A stretch of 62,000 bases of DNA from Zygnema cylindricum (GCA_037447655.1 JBBHKE010001954.1:1-62000); one strand, 5' to 3'; shown: positions 22,148 to 32,197, numbered from the stretch's first letter. Numbers and translations are program-made. Notes: a model not told the origin generated them from the sequence alone.

Positions 22148-22640
22148 TGTTGATATTTGTGTATTTTCTAGGTCTGTAACAGGATAGAAAAAGGCAGAAG
22201 TCGTCTTCCTTTAACTCCCCTCTCTAATCCCCCACACTTGTTGTAGTCACTGAAGGCTGGATAGGGAGCTAGAGCCATGGTTGCTTAAGCTCACTAGAGA
22301 TACACGGGGTGGATTAGGTAGATTTACCAAAAGGCACTTGTCAGACCCAGGAATTGATCCTGGTACCTACCGTCCGTTATGTCGCCGTAGGCGTTAGTTC
22401 TGTTAAGTCTAGAAATAGTGTTACGAAGATAGGGTTTGACATTTATATAAATTGTTACACGTAGATTAATTCATTTAACGGCAATTAGATACTTAGTGCA
22501 TAGATACAATTTACATTGTACGGCGCACGAAACATTTCGAAACAAGTATCTCGAATTTGTTTCAAACAAGAAACAAATATCACGCAAATATTTTTACGGC
22601 TAAGAGTGAATTCCGGTTTGATCAGACGACCGAGAATGGT
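22148..22640 (+). repeat. Truncated Copia LTR, family C
   Basis: Starts TGTTGATATTTGTGTATTTT, then CTAGGTCTG as in LTR S1/S2, but is otherwise diverged and loses similarity near 22640. It contains an antisense tRNA-like module at about 22345-22420 with CCAGGAATTGATCCTGG. No target duplication was found. It joins directly to Gypsy LTR sequence. Confidence 0.6.
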
Positions 22641-23008
22641 CATAAATGGTCATAAATGCTCTGCCCGTCTGTTAGGCCTAAACTAACATCCTACTGACAG
22701 CTAACAGTAAGATCTACGGGACAATCCCAAAAGCTGCGTGCTGTTCCACAATGTACCCCTCCGCTAGAGCTACATAGAACGGATGCTATGTAATGGAGCC
22801 ACCACCTTTGCACCGAACTAACTCCATCGTTCGACCTCTGTTGAAGGTGAACTAAAGTGCGTGGTGCTCCACGGTGAAAATACAAAGTTTTGATCCGGCT
22901 GGTTGTCCTCCCCTTCTCCGTACGCTGGAGTTTGTACAAGGTGGGATGAGGCCCCGGAGCTCCAGGGAGTGCAAATGTGCCGAAGATGCACACGAGCTTG
23001 ACAACTGA
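22641..23008 (-). repeat. Gypsy LTR copy (right side)
   Basis: Close copy of 3085-3445. On the minus strand it would begin near TGTCAAGCTCGTGTGC. It is cut on the right by hAT-related sequence. This is the best candidate for the 5' LTR of the nested Gypsy. Confidence 0.6.
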
Positions 23009-23146
23009 ACATTTTTTTTTCCTGGTGAATCAACCGACCGTAACCGCGCAACCCCCAAAATTTGGCAACCGAATCCGTTCCGGATCCGGCGCGGGCTGTC
23101 GGTTAACGGTCGGTCACGGTTCCGGTTAACCGTTTGCGACCTGTGT
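23009..23146 (-). mobile_element. hAT end fragment
   Basis: Reverse complement of the first part of the hAT element at 36543. It shares CCCCCAAAATTTGG, GTTCCGGATCCGGCGCGGG and the terminal CCGTTTGCGACCT(G). Only one end is present. Confidence 0.6.
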
Positions 23147-23339
23147 GGTGCGCCCCCTTTTGCTGTGCGACCTGCTGGGGTGCGGTTTTGTTAGTGTTGT
23201 GTATCGGTAAATAATAATCGCGGGTGACCGGGTGCTTTGCCCTTTTATTGTCAAGGGCCTATCGTTTTTGTACACGCGGACGAATAGGAGCGTCACAATT
23301 TCTTGTAGGAGTTACATGTACTCCATGTATCAATCCGTT

Positions 23340-23490
23340 TCCGGTAGTGTACGGATATTTGAGAACACGACAGCGTGGCGTGATGTGACATATCGCACGC
23401 GCAAAAATTAAAAGTACGATACAATACGTTACTGTACTCTACGGTATTGATAACACGACATTTTGGCGTGACGTCAAATTTGTTTGGACG
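23340..23490 (+). repeat. Dispersed repeat R1 (ACACGACA-GCGTGGCGTG type)
   Basis: Units containing AACACGACAGCGTGGCGTG, TCGCACGCGCAAAAATTAAA and AACACGACATTTTGGCGTGA. The same family recurs at 39885-39965 and, in two or more copies, at 40553-40870; a shorter piece is at 23820-23875. No coding potential and no defined ends. Confidence 0.55.
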
Positions 23491-24055
23491 TGAATCGCCC
23501 TTGACGCCAACTTACGTCAACATAAACGTCGCGATGTGATTAATGTTGTCCTGCGACAAAGCGCCGATGCCTCAAATCCGTCCGTACAAAACCATCCTTG
23601 ACGTCGTAGGCCGCGGGTCAACTATCGCGATCACTTTGTCGTCGTCGCTGTACTCTACTGTAGAGGTTTCGAACCGTCCTGTCAAGGGTACAAACTAAAA
23701 AGAATCCATCGTCGCGGTTGGTGCGATATCGTTTAACTTATTTGTACGACATCGACGACATCCTGGTACTTGTCGTGGCCACCTCGATGTCGTCGGCCGC
23801 GGGTCAGCTAGCGGTGTAGTGTACGGATAGTGGCGTGATGTGATGGGATCGCATGAGCAAAAATGGAAAGTACTTTTTTTTTACAAGTCCGTCAGTTTAC
23901 TTCCTTGCTACTGTACTCTTCTAGGTGACGACAAAATGTCAAACGTTTCGATTTCTGAGACCGGCGGTTGTGGACTGCCTTATCAACATCTCCCCTTGTC
24001 TTGTCATTGGAGCGCGAATCTGGTTCTCTTCCTGTCAACCAACCAGTACTTCTAT

Positions 24056-24215
24056 CTCCCTTTCCCTCCCCCTCTCCCTCCCTCCCTCCCTATCCCCTTC
24101 AACAATTCTAGATATTTTGAATATTTTATAGAGGAGAGGGAGAGGGAGACGGAGAGGGAGAGGGAGAGGGAGAGGGAGAGGGAAAGGGAGAGAGAGAGGA
24201 GAGGGAGGGGAGAAG
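24056..24215. repeat. Paired pyrimidine and purine tracts
   Basis: A C/T-rich run (24056-24104) is followed by a (GAGAGG)n run (24130-24215) across about 25 bp containing TCTAGATATTTTGAATATT. The tracts are roughly complementary and could form a hairpin. The same arrangement is at 27652-27765 in the sister duplication unit. Confidence 0.6.
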
Positions 24216-24240
24216 TGAAGTTGTTTGTTTTATGACTGGA

Positions 24241-24330
24241 GGGTGAGAAGGAAGCTATTGCGAAGTATGTCGTGATAGTCGGTGCCTTGGCCGCCCTCAC
24301 AAGTACCCTCCTATGATCTCTCCTTCCCAG
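24241..24330 (+). pseudogene. CAT exon, duplicated and broken copy
   Basis: Near-identical to the exon at 27788-27877. It encodes KYVVIVGALAALTSTLL, then a TGA where the intact copy has GGA (Gly). One C is also missing before the splice donor (CCCAG/GT against CCCCAG/GT), which shifts the frame. It belongs to duplication unit A. No following exon is present beyond the gap at 24419. Confidence 0.8.
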
Positions 24331-24418
24331 GTACCTTTTTCTATCTGTTTATGTCAAATCTTGTCATTTTTTTTTATCAGTTTTATGCGAAAGCTTTATT
24401 TTATTTTTGTCATTTGTC

Positions 24419-24428
24419 NNNNNNNNNN
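24419..24428. other. Assembly gap (10 N)
   Basis: Ten undetermined bases interrupt the intron copy of duplication unit A, immediately before AT-rich satellite-like DNA. The real gap size may differ. Confidence 0.99.
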
Positions 24429-24478
24429 ATGTAATGGTTACAACAAAGTTTAATAATATTATAATATATGCATTAATT

Positions 24479-24560
24479 AAATACATACATATATATATAT
24501 ACATATATATATATGTGTATATATATATATACACATATATATACACATATATATACACAA
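24479..24560. repeat. TA/CA microsatellite
   Basis: An imperfect (TA)n and (ACATATAT)n run. Confidence 0.85.
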
Positions 24561-24599
24561 TACATAAATTAATTACGTATATAATATTATAATAATTTG

Positions 24600-27019
24600 A
24601 AACAACATTGGTAATGTAGGAAAGCATATGAAAATAAACATACAAAATCTAAAAATTAGTTATACGTTGCTTTTCTTTTCTTTTAACATACCTTAAAACG
24701 AACGATTTAAAATTTAACTTCAAGCTAGGCATCAATCGTTTTTTAGCCCTTTTTTATTTACGTCGCATAAAACATGTTTCACAATTACACTCTAGTAATT
24801 TATATTGTTGTGTAAACGTAATAAATTTGTAGTTTTTCAATTCAAAAATACGAAATGCCAATATTGAATAAAAAAATCGCAGACCATTTGCATCTTCAAG
24901 TAGTGCGTACACACAAAATCGAAGGTAACATGGAAAAACATCTAACAAAATCAGATGTTGAATGATAACAATAATACATACTTTGTTATGAAAATCAATA
25001 TAAACGTTTTTTTTATCAAACATTGAAAAATACATATTTCATTTTAACAAATAAGTTACGCAATTAGGTTTATTAAACTTATGATTATATATCGACAAAC
25101 AATCTTTCATCGATGCATCCCTAAGAAATAAACAAAACGTAATTTGTAATATGTAACAAAGCGTACATTTATAAACACAAGTTTGTTTAACAAAAAAATT
25201 AACAAAAGAAGTTTTTATTGTCTTGATAAAAAAGTAATAATAATAACAAAGAAACCAAAAATAAGTTATTAATAAAAACGATGCAACATAATTTTCGAAG
25301 TTAAACTAAAAAACAAGGGGAGAATCAACACAAAAATAATATGACATCAATGGAAAAGACAAAACAAAAAAGGCAAGGAACAAATAATGAAAACACAAAA
25401 AAATAGATTGATTATTTTCGTTTGGAAACAAAATTACAAGATGAATTACTATTACTGTCGTTAATGTTAAGTTGACGCACCTAAATTTTGACCCACGAAC
25501 CCAAAATAGAATTAATAATTGCATTTTTTTCTTTATGCTAAAATATGTACAGTGTAATTAATGTCAATGACTATAATTTGGGCAATTTTGAAATAGTGTT
25601 TTGTACAAAATGTGCCAACCCATACTATTTTTTTTGTTTTTTAAGTACGAACCTACAGAAAACATGTTAAATTACGATGTCGAGACGGGAAAATGAGTCC
25701 CGATGTCTCGTGAAAGCAACCTCAAATTCGATTACAATAATGAAGACGGGTAAACGTAACGCCAACTTGTTCTCACATGTTCAAACATCGCCTATGTGGA
25801 CACAACCTATAGCGGCTACACTATAGGAACGTGCATCAAAAAGTGTGTTAGGTGTATAAATCAACGTTATTGTTTTGTTGACATTAGGCCCTTATAACAT
25901 TAAATAGGGTTAATAACACTAATTGTTCCTTCACACTTTTTATTGAACATTAATAGCGATTCATGGTTTAAGTTTGGAAATTTAACATTATTTTATATAC
26001 TCTATTAAAATAATTTGCGTCCGAGCGTGTGTGTATTAATATTAATGTACACTTGAGCGTATGAAATTTCGTTAGAAGCGTTAGTCGACGTCATATTTCC
26101 TTACGTTTGAAAACATAAATCAGTATATAAAATTAGTACATTTTGGAGAGAGTTAATCATCAGTCACGAATACGTGGGAGGATTAATCTACATGGAAGTT
26201 GAATTCAATATAACCACATACCGACATCGGCGGAGAGTTGCTTTATTGAAAATCGAATTCACTTTCAACCGTCTGAATGGACTGTAACTACATTTGGGAC
26301 TATGTAAATCGTACACGCAGGTTTGTGTTGTACTTTTCAAAATTTGAATGTACATAACTTCTCCGCTTTCAAAATACCTTCTCCTCCTTTCAAAATACTC
26401 GTTCAATGTTGACTGTAGGATGTTTTTGTGCTCTCCGCGTATGCTCCTCATTTTACGTAGCGTATTAAAAAGAATTTCGCCTGCGGCGCCAAACGACAAT
26501 ATGATTGTACTTTATTTTTTTGTTTATAATGTCATACACGATTGTTCTCACGTGACGCGCGGCTCAGCTTGTTCGACAGATTAAATGGTAGTGATTAAAG
26601 TGTGAACGTTTGTCAATTTTTGTAGATATTTTGAGTCACGATCGCGATTTACATGTTCTCATGCGACGCGCGTGTCATTTGTAGCGAATGCTCTATATGA
26701 GAATGTTGTAAATATGAACACTTTGCTTTTTTTTTTTTTTCCATCTGACCTAATCACCAAGAGAGTCCTAAAAAAAAATCTTCGCGCTTCGCGCGATCAC
26801 TTTCTGTCCTTATCATTCTCTAGGAGGGATTTACACTGCCCGGCCAAAATCCTCCTCGAAGGTCTCCGCCGCCCGCCAAATAAGCCCTCCCCCCAATGTC
26901 TAATACCACTTCGTTTCATATATTCTACCTCGAGGGCGAATCGACGGCAGTTCTCGTTTGTAAAGTCAATCAACGGCAAGTCATTGGCTTTAGATGTTTG
27001 ACGGGCGGTTTTGAACCGT
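24600..27019. other. AT-rich non-coding region
   Basis: No supported gene, LTR or terminal inverted repeat. Short open frames have no recognisable domains. A nested hairpin is at 25680-25711 (CGAGACGGGA ... TCCCGATGTCTCG). The stretch 26600-27000 includes a T-run and a few CG-rich patches. Confidence 0.5.
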
Positions 27020-27064
27020 TTTCCAACGTTTCGATTTCTGAGACCTGCGGTTGTGGACTGTCTT

Positions 27065-27571
27065 TGTCGACGTACGTAAAACGTGCCGATCGATACCCGG
27101 AATTGTGGTAAAATCCACACTAAAATCTATATAAAATTGGACCCACCAGCATAACATCTGAGGTGGTGGTACAGTGTTAGTACATTCACATGGTTCAAAT
27201 CCTGGCCGGCTCATCAATCCCTTTATTGGGATCGTCTATTCTATCCCCCGATTCTAGGAATCTTAACATGGTATCAAAGCCAGGGGGATCAGGTTTACAT
27301 GGACAATTATGACCGGCTACCTCTCGAGGGGGGGTGTTGACGTACGTAAAACGTGCTGATCGATACCTGCCGATCGATACCCGGAATTGTGGTAAAATCC
27401 ACACTAAAAACTATATAAAATTGGACCCACCAACGTAACATCTGAGCTGGTGGTACAGTGGTTAGTACATTTACAGCTACATTGAAAGGTCCCAAGTTCA
27501 AATCCTAGCCGGCTCATCAATCCCTTTATTGGGATCGTCCATTCTATCCCTAGATTCTAGGAATCTCAACA
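27065..27571 (+). mobile_element. TRIM-like miniature LTR element, target duplication GTCTT
   Basis: Total 507 bp. LTR1 is 27065-27268 (TGTCGACGTACG ... TCTTAACA) and LTR2 is 27335-27571 (TGTTGACGTACG ... TCTCAACA). A primer-binding site TGGTATCAAAGCC, complementary to a tRNA-Met 3' end, follows LTR1 at 27269-27281. A polypurine tract CGAGGGGGGG precedes LTR2. The 5-bp duplication GTCTT is at 27060-27064 and 27572-27576. The 66-bp interior cannot code. LTR2 is longer by a small tandem duplication (CGATACCTGCCGATCGATACC) and by 19 nt in its tRNA-like part that LTR1 lacks. The corresponding site in unit A has no insertion. Confidence 0.93.
27444..27515 (+). other. 72-nt tRNA-like sequence in TRIM LTR2
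   Basis: The segment fits the tRNA coordinate system without gaps. Acceptor arm GAGCTGG pairs with CCGGCTC (7 pairs, one wobble). Positions 8-9 are TG. D arm is GTAC-AGTGGTTA-GTAC (4 pairs). Anticodon arm is TTTAC-AGCTACA-TTGAA (4 of 5, one wobble). Variable loop is AGGTC. T arm is CCAAG-TTCAAAT-CCTAG (3 of 5). A discriminator A follows. Position 33 is G instead of T and the T stem is weak, so it is a derived, not working, tRNA. LTR1 holds a 53-nt version (27160-27212) with the anticodon region deleted. Confidence 0.65.
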
Positions 27572-27787
27572 GTCTTGCCAACATCTCCCCTTGTCTTGTC
27601 ATTGGAGCGCGAATCTGGTTCTCTTCCTGTCAACCACCACCTCTGTCTCCTTTTCCCTCCCTCCCTCCCTCTTTCCCTTTCCCCCTCATCAATTCTAGAT
27701 ATCTTGAATATTCAATAGAGGAGAGGGAGAGGGAGAGGGAGAGAGAGAGGGAGGAGAGAAGTGAAGATGTTTATTTTCTGACTGGAG

Positions 27788-30077
27788 GGTGAGAGGGAAG
27801 CTATTGCCAGGTATGCCGTGATAGTCGGTGCCTTGGCCGCCCTCACAATTACCCTCCTCGGATCTCTCCTTCCCCAGGTACTTTTTTCTATCTTTTTATG
27901 TCAAATCTTGTCAATTTTATCAGTTTTATTCTAAGGTTTTATTATCTTTTTGTTATTTGTCAGCGTTATCGCACGTTTTTTATTGTTTTTTACCGTTTTT
28001 ATGCCAAATTGTAACTATTTTATGTCATTTGTATGGGATTATATAGCTAAAAATGTGGAGAAGGAAGGTTCATAGACACGAGTTGTACACTATTTTGATG
28101 GTTTCTGTTAGAAACTAAAATATGTAAATAACGTGTACCCCAATTTAGTTTGGTTTTCCTGCTTTTTGTATGTCGCTTTGCAAAGAGTCCCTCTCACTAT
28201 ATTGTATGGTTTCCTTCCCCTTTTTTTTATTGGAGTCGCGCTAGTTTAGGAAAACATTGCACCTTATTTATTGTGGTTTGAATTGTACATGGCAGCATTG
28301 AAAAAAAAAAAAAAGTCTAATGTGACCCATAATTTGCTTTATTTATTGCCAGTTTACATGTAATATAAGGTTGTCTGCAAAATAGCTTTATCAGTTGAAC
28401 ACGAATTAGTGTGGACAAAATTATTTTTTTCATTTTTTTCGCCGTTGCTAATTTTAAACCCATTAAGGAGGTCGAACCGGCACTAATTTTCACGTTTATT
28501 TTGACTCCATTTTTAAATTTCCAAATGAGAAGCTCTAGTTTGGGCAGTATTATAAGAAAAGAACCAAGTTCTCACCACAAATAGAGTGGATTTTGTCCGA
28601 GCATACCTAGTATAGCATCTTCTCTCCGTTTTTGTTTCGATAATCTCATTGTTTCATGTATAGCATTCCTGTTTTTGGCTTTTTCTTTATACACTTTCAA
28701 ACTTTATGCTCGATTACCGTAAAAAAAACAAATAGAAAACCTCGACGACTTCAAGTTTGATCTACACTACTAGAGTAAGAAATGGTCTGGTTGACTCTCT
28801 TCTCCCCTTGTCTTTACATTTTTCTCCGTAATCCTAAATTACTTTTGTGAGTAGTAATAACATGAATATCAGTCTCCATATCTGAATCACTAAGGCATTG
28901 GCCGGGTTTTTTTGAAAACGTATATTTCTTTTGTCCACACTAATTGCTGTTTTGACCTTGAGATAGTAACCAAGGTTCCTGATTGCTGATTACTGATTTC
29001 TGAATTTTGATTTCCGATTTCCAATTTCTGGTTTCAAAATATCTGAATTCTTATTTTTTATTTCAATTTTCGATTTTTGATTTTTGACCCATTTTTGAAT
29101 TTTGATTATTGATTTCTGGTTGTCCGCACACAGCCTCGTATCCTTTTGGCGATGGGACGTGACGGTCTTCTCCCCGCCTGGATCTGTCGGGTCCACACTA
29201 ATTCTGGTGTGCCGATCAACGCCACCATCATCACTGGCTTTATGGCGGCAGCCATGTCCTTCTTTATGGACATCGACCAACTCACAGGAATGGTAATCTG
29301 GTCTGTCACCTCAGTCATTTGTACATTCGAACAGAAAAAGAATAAACGTAAAAAATCAGATAACAAAGGTTCAGGGCAGGTTTTAATAAGCACACACTTT
29401 CGTGGAAACCACCCTGTTTTTCCGCTTTTGTTTGTATATTATTTCGTTTGTTTGTTTGGTTGTTTCTGAATTTGCCAACTGTCGATTCCTTGCAGGTGAG
29501 TGTGGGAACTCTGCTGGCCTTCACGGTGGTCAGTATTTCCGTCCTTATCCTCCGCTATGTGACGCCTATGTCACAGCCGCCTCCTCCACGTGTCAAAGCT
29601 GCAAAACCACCACCTGTCCCTGTCAGAGCTCTCCCTGTACCGGCCCCTCTACCTCGGGCCTCTCTCCCTCTGCCACCTGGCAGTCCGGATGTCTCCCAAT
29701 TTGCAATTTCTGGACCGGCAAGTGTGCGAGAGTCGGCGGCTCACAGATTCCTGCCAGCTGTCTTCCCAGGATTGGCCGATTTGGGCGACAGAGTGGAAAT
29801 ATCTCCTTCGTCATTTTCTTCGGTACCATCGTTTCCGAACTTGGAAGACGCGATGTTCCTGAGGAGTCCATTGCTGTCGGAGGACGAAAGGAGAGAGGAG
29901 AGGAGAGAGGAGAGGAGGGAGGAGAATGAGGCGGAAGGGACAGGTGGCGTGTTGTTAGAGGCTCCCACGAATGGTGGTGTGCCAGCTGGCGCCTATGTGG
30001 CAGTTTCCAATTTGGGGAGGGAGAGCACGGAAGTTCAAGTTCCTAGTGCGGCAGGTGAGGGAGGGGAGGGGGAGAGG
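27788..30077 (+). CDS. Cationic amino acid transporter (CAT family), three exons, partial gene
   Basis: Three exons join in phase 0. Exon 27788-27877 (30 codons) reads YAVIVGALAALTITLLGSLL. Exon 29134-29292 (53 codons) starts PRILLAMGRDGLLPAWICRV and contains GVPINATIITGF and a membrane segment ending DIDQLTGM. Exon 29496-30077 starts VSVGTLLAFTVVSISVLILR. Acceptors end CAG and donors start GT. The order matches CAT-type transporters (APC superfamily, SLC7-like) across the R-x(4-5)-M-x(2)-DGLL loop and the GTL-(x)n-LILRY helix; they move arginine, lysine and related amino acids across membranes. The last exon runs on into a Pro-rich loop (PPPPRVKAAKPPPVPVRALP) and a Glu/Arg-rich tail, longer than I expect for plant CATs. 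Its end is uncertain: donors at 30055 or 30078 both fit. No 5' exons are in the window. Confidence 0.82.
27878..29490 (+). repeat. Duplicated intron-exon-intron segment, copy I
   Basis: Runs from the donor after exon 27788-27877, over exon 29134-29292, to the acceptor of the next exon. Copy II is 30078-32430 in the same orientation. It starts exactly where the last CAT exon ends and stops just at the polypyrimidine of the acceptor. The boundaries match splice junctions. Without its two insertions copy II is about the same length. Confidence 0.82.
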
Positions 30078-30857
30078 GTAGCTTTTTTCTATCTGTTTAT
30101 GTCAAATCCTGTCAATTTTATCAGTTTTATGCGAAGGCTTTATCATCTTTTTGTCATTTGTTAGCGTTACCGCACGTTTTTTATCGTTTTTTTACCATTT
30201 TTATGCCAAATTGTAACTATTATATGTCGAGATTATTTAGCTAAAAATTTGGAGAATGAAGGTACATAGACACGAGCCGTACACTATTTTGATGATTTTT
30301 GTCAAAGACTAAAATATGTAAATAACGTGTACCCCAATTTAGTTTGGTTTTCCCGCTTTTTAGTATGTCGTTTTACAAAGAGTCCCTCTCACTATATAAT
30401 GTGGTTTTCTTTCCCCTTTTTTTTATCGGAGTTGTGCTAATTTAGGAAAACATTGCGCCTTATTTAGTGTGGTTTAAATTGTACATGGAAGCATTAGTCA
30501 GAGTCGAAAAAAAAATAAAACCTAATGTGACCCATAAGTTGCTTTATTTATTGCCAGTTTACATATAATATAACGTTGTCTGCAAACTAGCTTTATCAGT
30601 TGATCACGAATTAGTGTGGACATTTTTTTTTTTTGATGTTGCTAATTGTAAACCTATTAAAAAGGTTCGAACCGGCACTAATTTTTACGTTTCTTTTGAC
30701 TTCGTTTTTAAATCTCCAAATTGGAAGCTCTAGTCCGGGCAATATTATAAGAAAAGAACCAGGTTCTCACCACAATTTGAGTGGATTTTGTCCGAGCATA
30801 CCTAGTATAGCATCTTCTCTCCGTTTTTGTTTCGATAATCTTTATTGTTTCATGTAT

Positions 30858-31339
30858 TATTGAATGAGAGGCCATAAAAGGCCCAAAAAGACTTAATATG
30901 ACGAAGTATTAAAGATAGGCCGAAGTAGTAAAAAGGGCCAAGATATGACAAAAGACAGGAAAGGAGTAACGACGAACAAGGGAACAAGTGAGAGGTTCGT
31001 CGTTTCACTGTCTTTTCTTTAAAATTAAGTAATTATACATAACGAAACAAGGTAGTCTTATAGTAAGACGGATTAAGAGGTAGCCGCAAAAAAGGCTTTA
31101 AAGGTACATCGAATCTAAAGCCTAACTTAGGAAGGTACATCTAGCTACGGTAAAAGGAATCTAAGTCAAAAGGGATTCCTACGTAAGAATCAATAATTCT
31201 AATAAAGGTATGTATATTCCACTAAATAAAGTACACAACGCTAAACCAAAGTACTAGACTTATAGCGTAGCAATTAGGACTCCAAAAGTAGTGTAGAAGA
31301 CAACGAGTAGTTTTAGAATGCTTTAAGTGTATTTCAACA
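30858..31339 (+). mobile_element. Solo LTR (482 bp), target duplication TGTAT, with empty site
   Basis: Starts TATTGAATGAGAGGCC (first TG decayed to TA) and ends TATTTCAACA. TGTAT flanks it at 30853-30857 and 31340-31344. The sister copy I has the uninterrupted site TTTCATGTATAGCATTCC near 28660. The interior is AT-rich and has no coding potential. Strand assigned by the TG..CA reading only. Confidence 0.82.
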
Positions 31340-31456
31340 TGTATAGCATTCCTGTTTTTGGCTTCTTTTATTTTACACACTTCCGAACTTTATGCTCGAT
31401 TACTGTAAAAAAATAACAAAAGAAAACCTCGACGACTTCGAGTGTGATCTACACTA

Positions 31457-31655
31457 CACCGTGAATCGTTATTAGCCTTATGTACGCTATATCGGCACCC
31501 CAAAATTTTGACATTGATACCTTAAATATAATAAATTACACTATTTAAGTACGTGGACCATAATCTGCCACGTCTCTTGGCACTAAATTAGAATGAATGA
31601 CGCTATTTTTTTCTTTACACTAATAATTTCTATACGCTAATAACGATTCAAGGTG
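31457..31655. mobile_element. Mariner-like MITE (199 bp), TA duplication, with empty site
   Basis: Ends CACCGTGAATCGTTATTAGC and GCTAATAACGATTCAAGGTG are inverted repeats with two mismatches. TA dinucleotides flank it (31455-31456 and 31656-31657). Copy I carries the empty site GATCTACACTACTAGAG near 28757, with one TA. Same family as 39968-40494. Confidence 0.85.
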
Positions 31656-32038
31656 TACTATAGTAAGAAATGGCCTGGTTGACTCTCTTCTCCCCTTGTC
31701 TTTTCATTTTTCGCCGTAATCCTAAATTACTTTTGTGACTAGTAATAACATGAATATCGGTCTCCATATGTGAATCACAAAAGCAGTGGCCGGGTTTTTC
31801 CGAAAACATATGTTTCTTTTGTCCATACTAGTTGTTGTTTTGACATTAACATAGTATAGAAGGCTCCCCTGATCACCGATAACTGATTTCTGAATTTTGA
31901 TTTCCAATTTCCAATTTCCGGTTTCTAAGTATCTGAAATTCTTAGTTTTGATTTCGATTTTTTAATTTTGATTATTGACCAATTTTTGAATTTTGATTAT
32001 TGATGTCTGATTTTTGATTTCTGGTTGTCCGAACGCAG

Positions 32039-32197
32039 CCTCGTGTCCTTTTGGCGATAGGACGTGACGGTCTTCTCCCCGCCTAGATCTATCGAGTCTA
32101 CACTAATTCTAGTGTGCCGATCAAGGCCACCATTATCACGGGCTTTATTGTGGCAACCATGTCCTTCTTTTTGGACATCGACCAGCTCACAGGAATG
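32039..32197 (+). pseudogene. CAT exon, second duplicate, broken by a stop
   Basis: 159 nt, as in the intact exon 29134-29292. It encodes PRVLLAIGRDGLLPA, then TAG at 32084-32086 where the intact exon has TGG (Trp), and continues TNSSVPIKATIITGF and FFLDIDQLTGM. The donor GTAATG follows. If it were spliced in, the product would be cut short. Confidence 0.85.

Larger units (their letters stand above)
2095..23008 (-). mobile_element. Degraded Ty3/Gypsy retrotransposon, host of the nested insertions
   Basis: Reading on the minus strand from high to low coordinates, Gypsy pol segments occur at 21581-22147 (upstream of and into reverse transcriptase), 5896-7819 (reverse transcriptase, RNase H, start of integrase) and 3840-4657 (integrase core and C-terminus). 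The gaps are filled by Copia-A and solo LTR S1. Both have perfect 5-bp target duplications and both interrupt a protein that resumes on the other side, which supports one original Gypsy. Gag is missing: the right side is cut by an LTR-C fragment (22148-22640) before the second Gypsy LTR copy. The order protease-RT-RNase H-integrase is the Ty3/Gypsy order. Confidence 0.75.
23941..24418 (+). repeat. Local duplication unit A of the CAT locus
   Basis: Matches 27020-27964 once the TRIM at 27065-27571 is removed. Shared landmarks are AACGTTTCGATTTCTGAGAC, CATTGGAGCGCGAATCTGG, a pyrimidine tract followed by a purine tract, one CAT exon and the start of the next intron. It ends at the assembly gap, so its true extent is unknown. 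Confidence 0.8.

Noticed and set aside
23840-24235. 131-codon open frame ending in an Arg/Glu repeat
   Set aside because: It runs through the (GAGAGG)n tract. The sister copy in unit B does not keep the frame, and the region lies in an intron.
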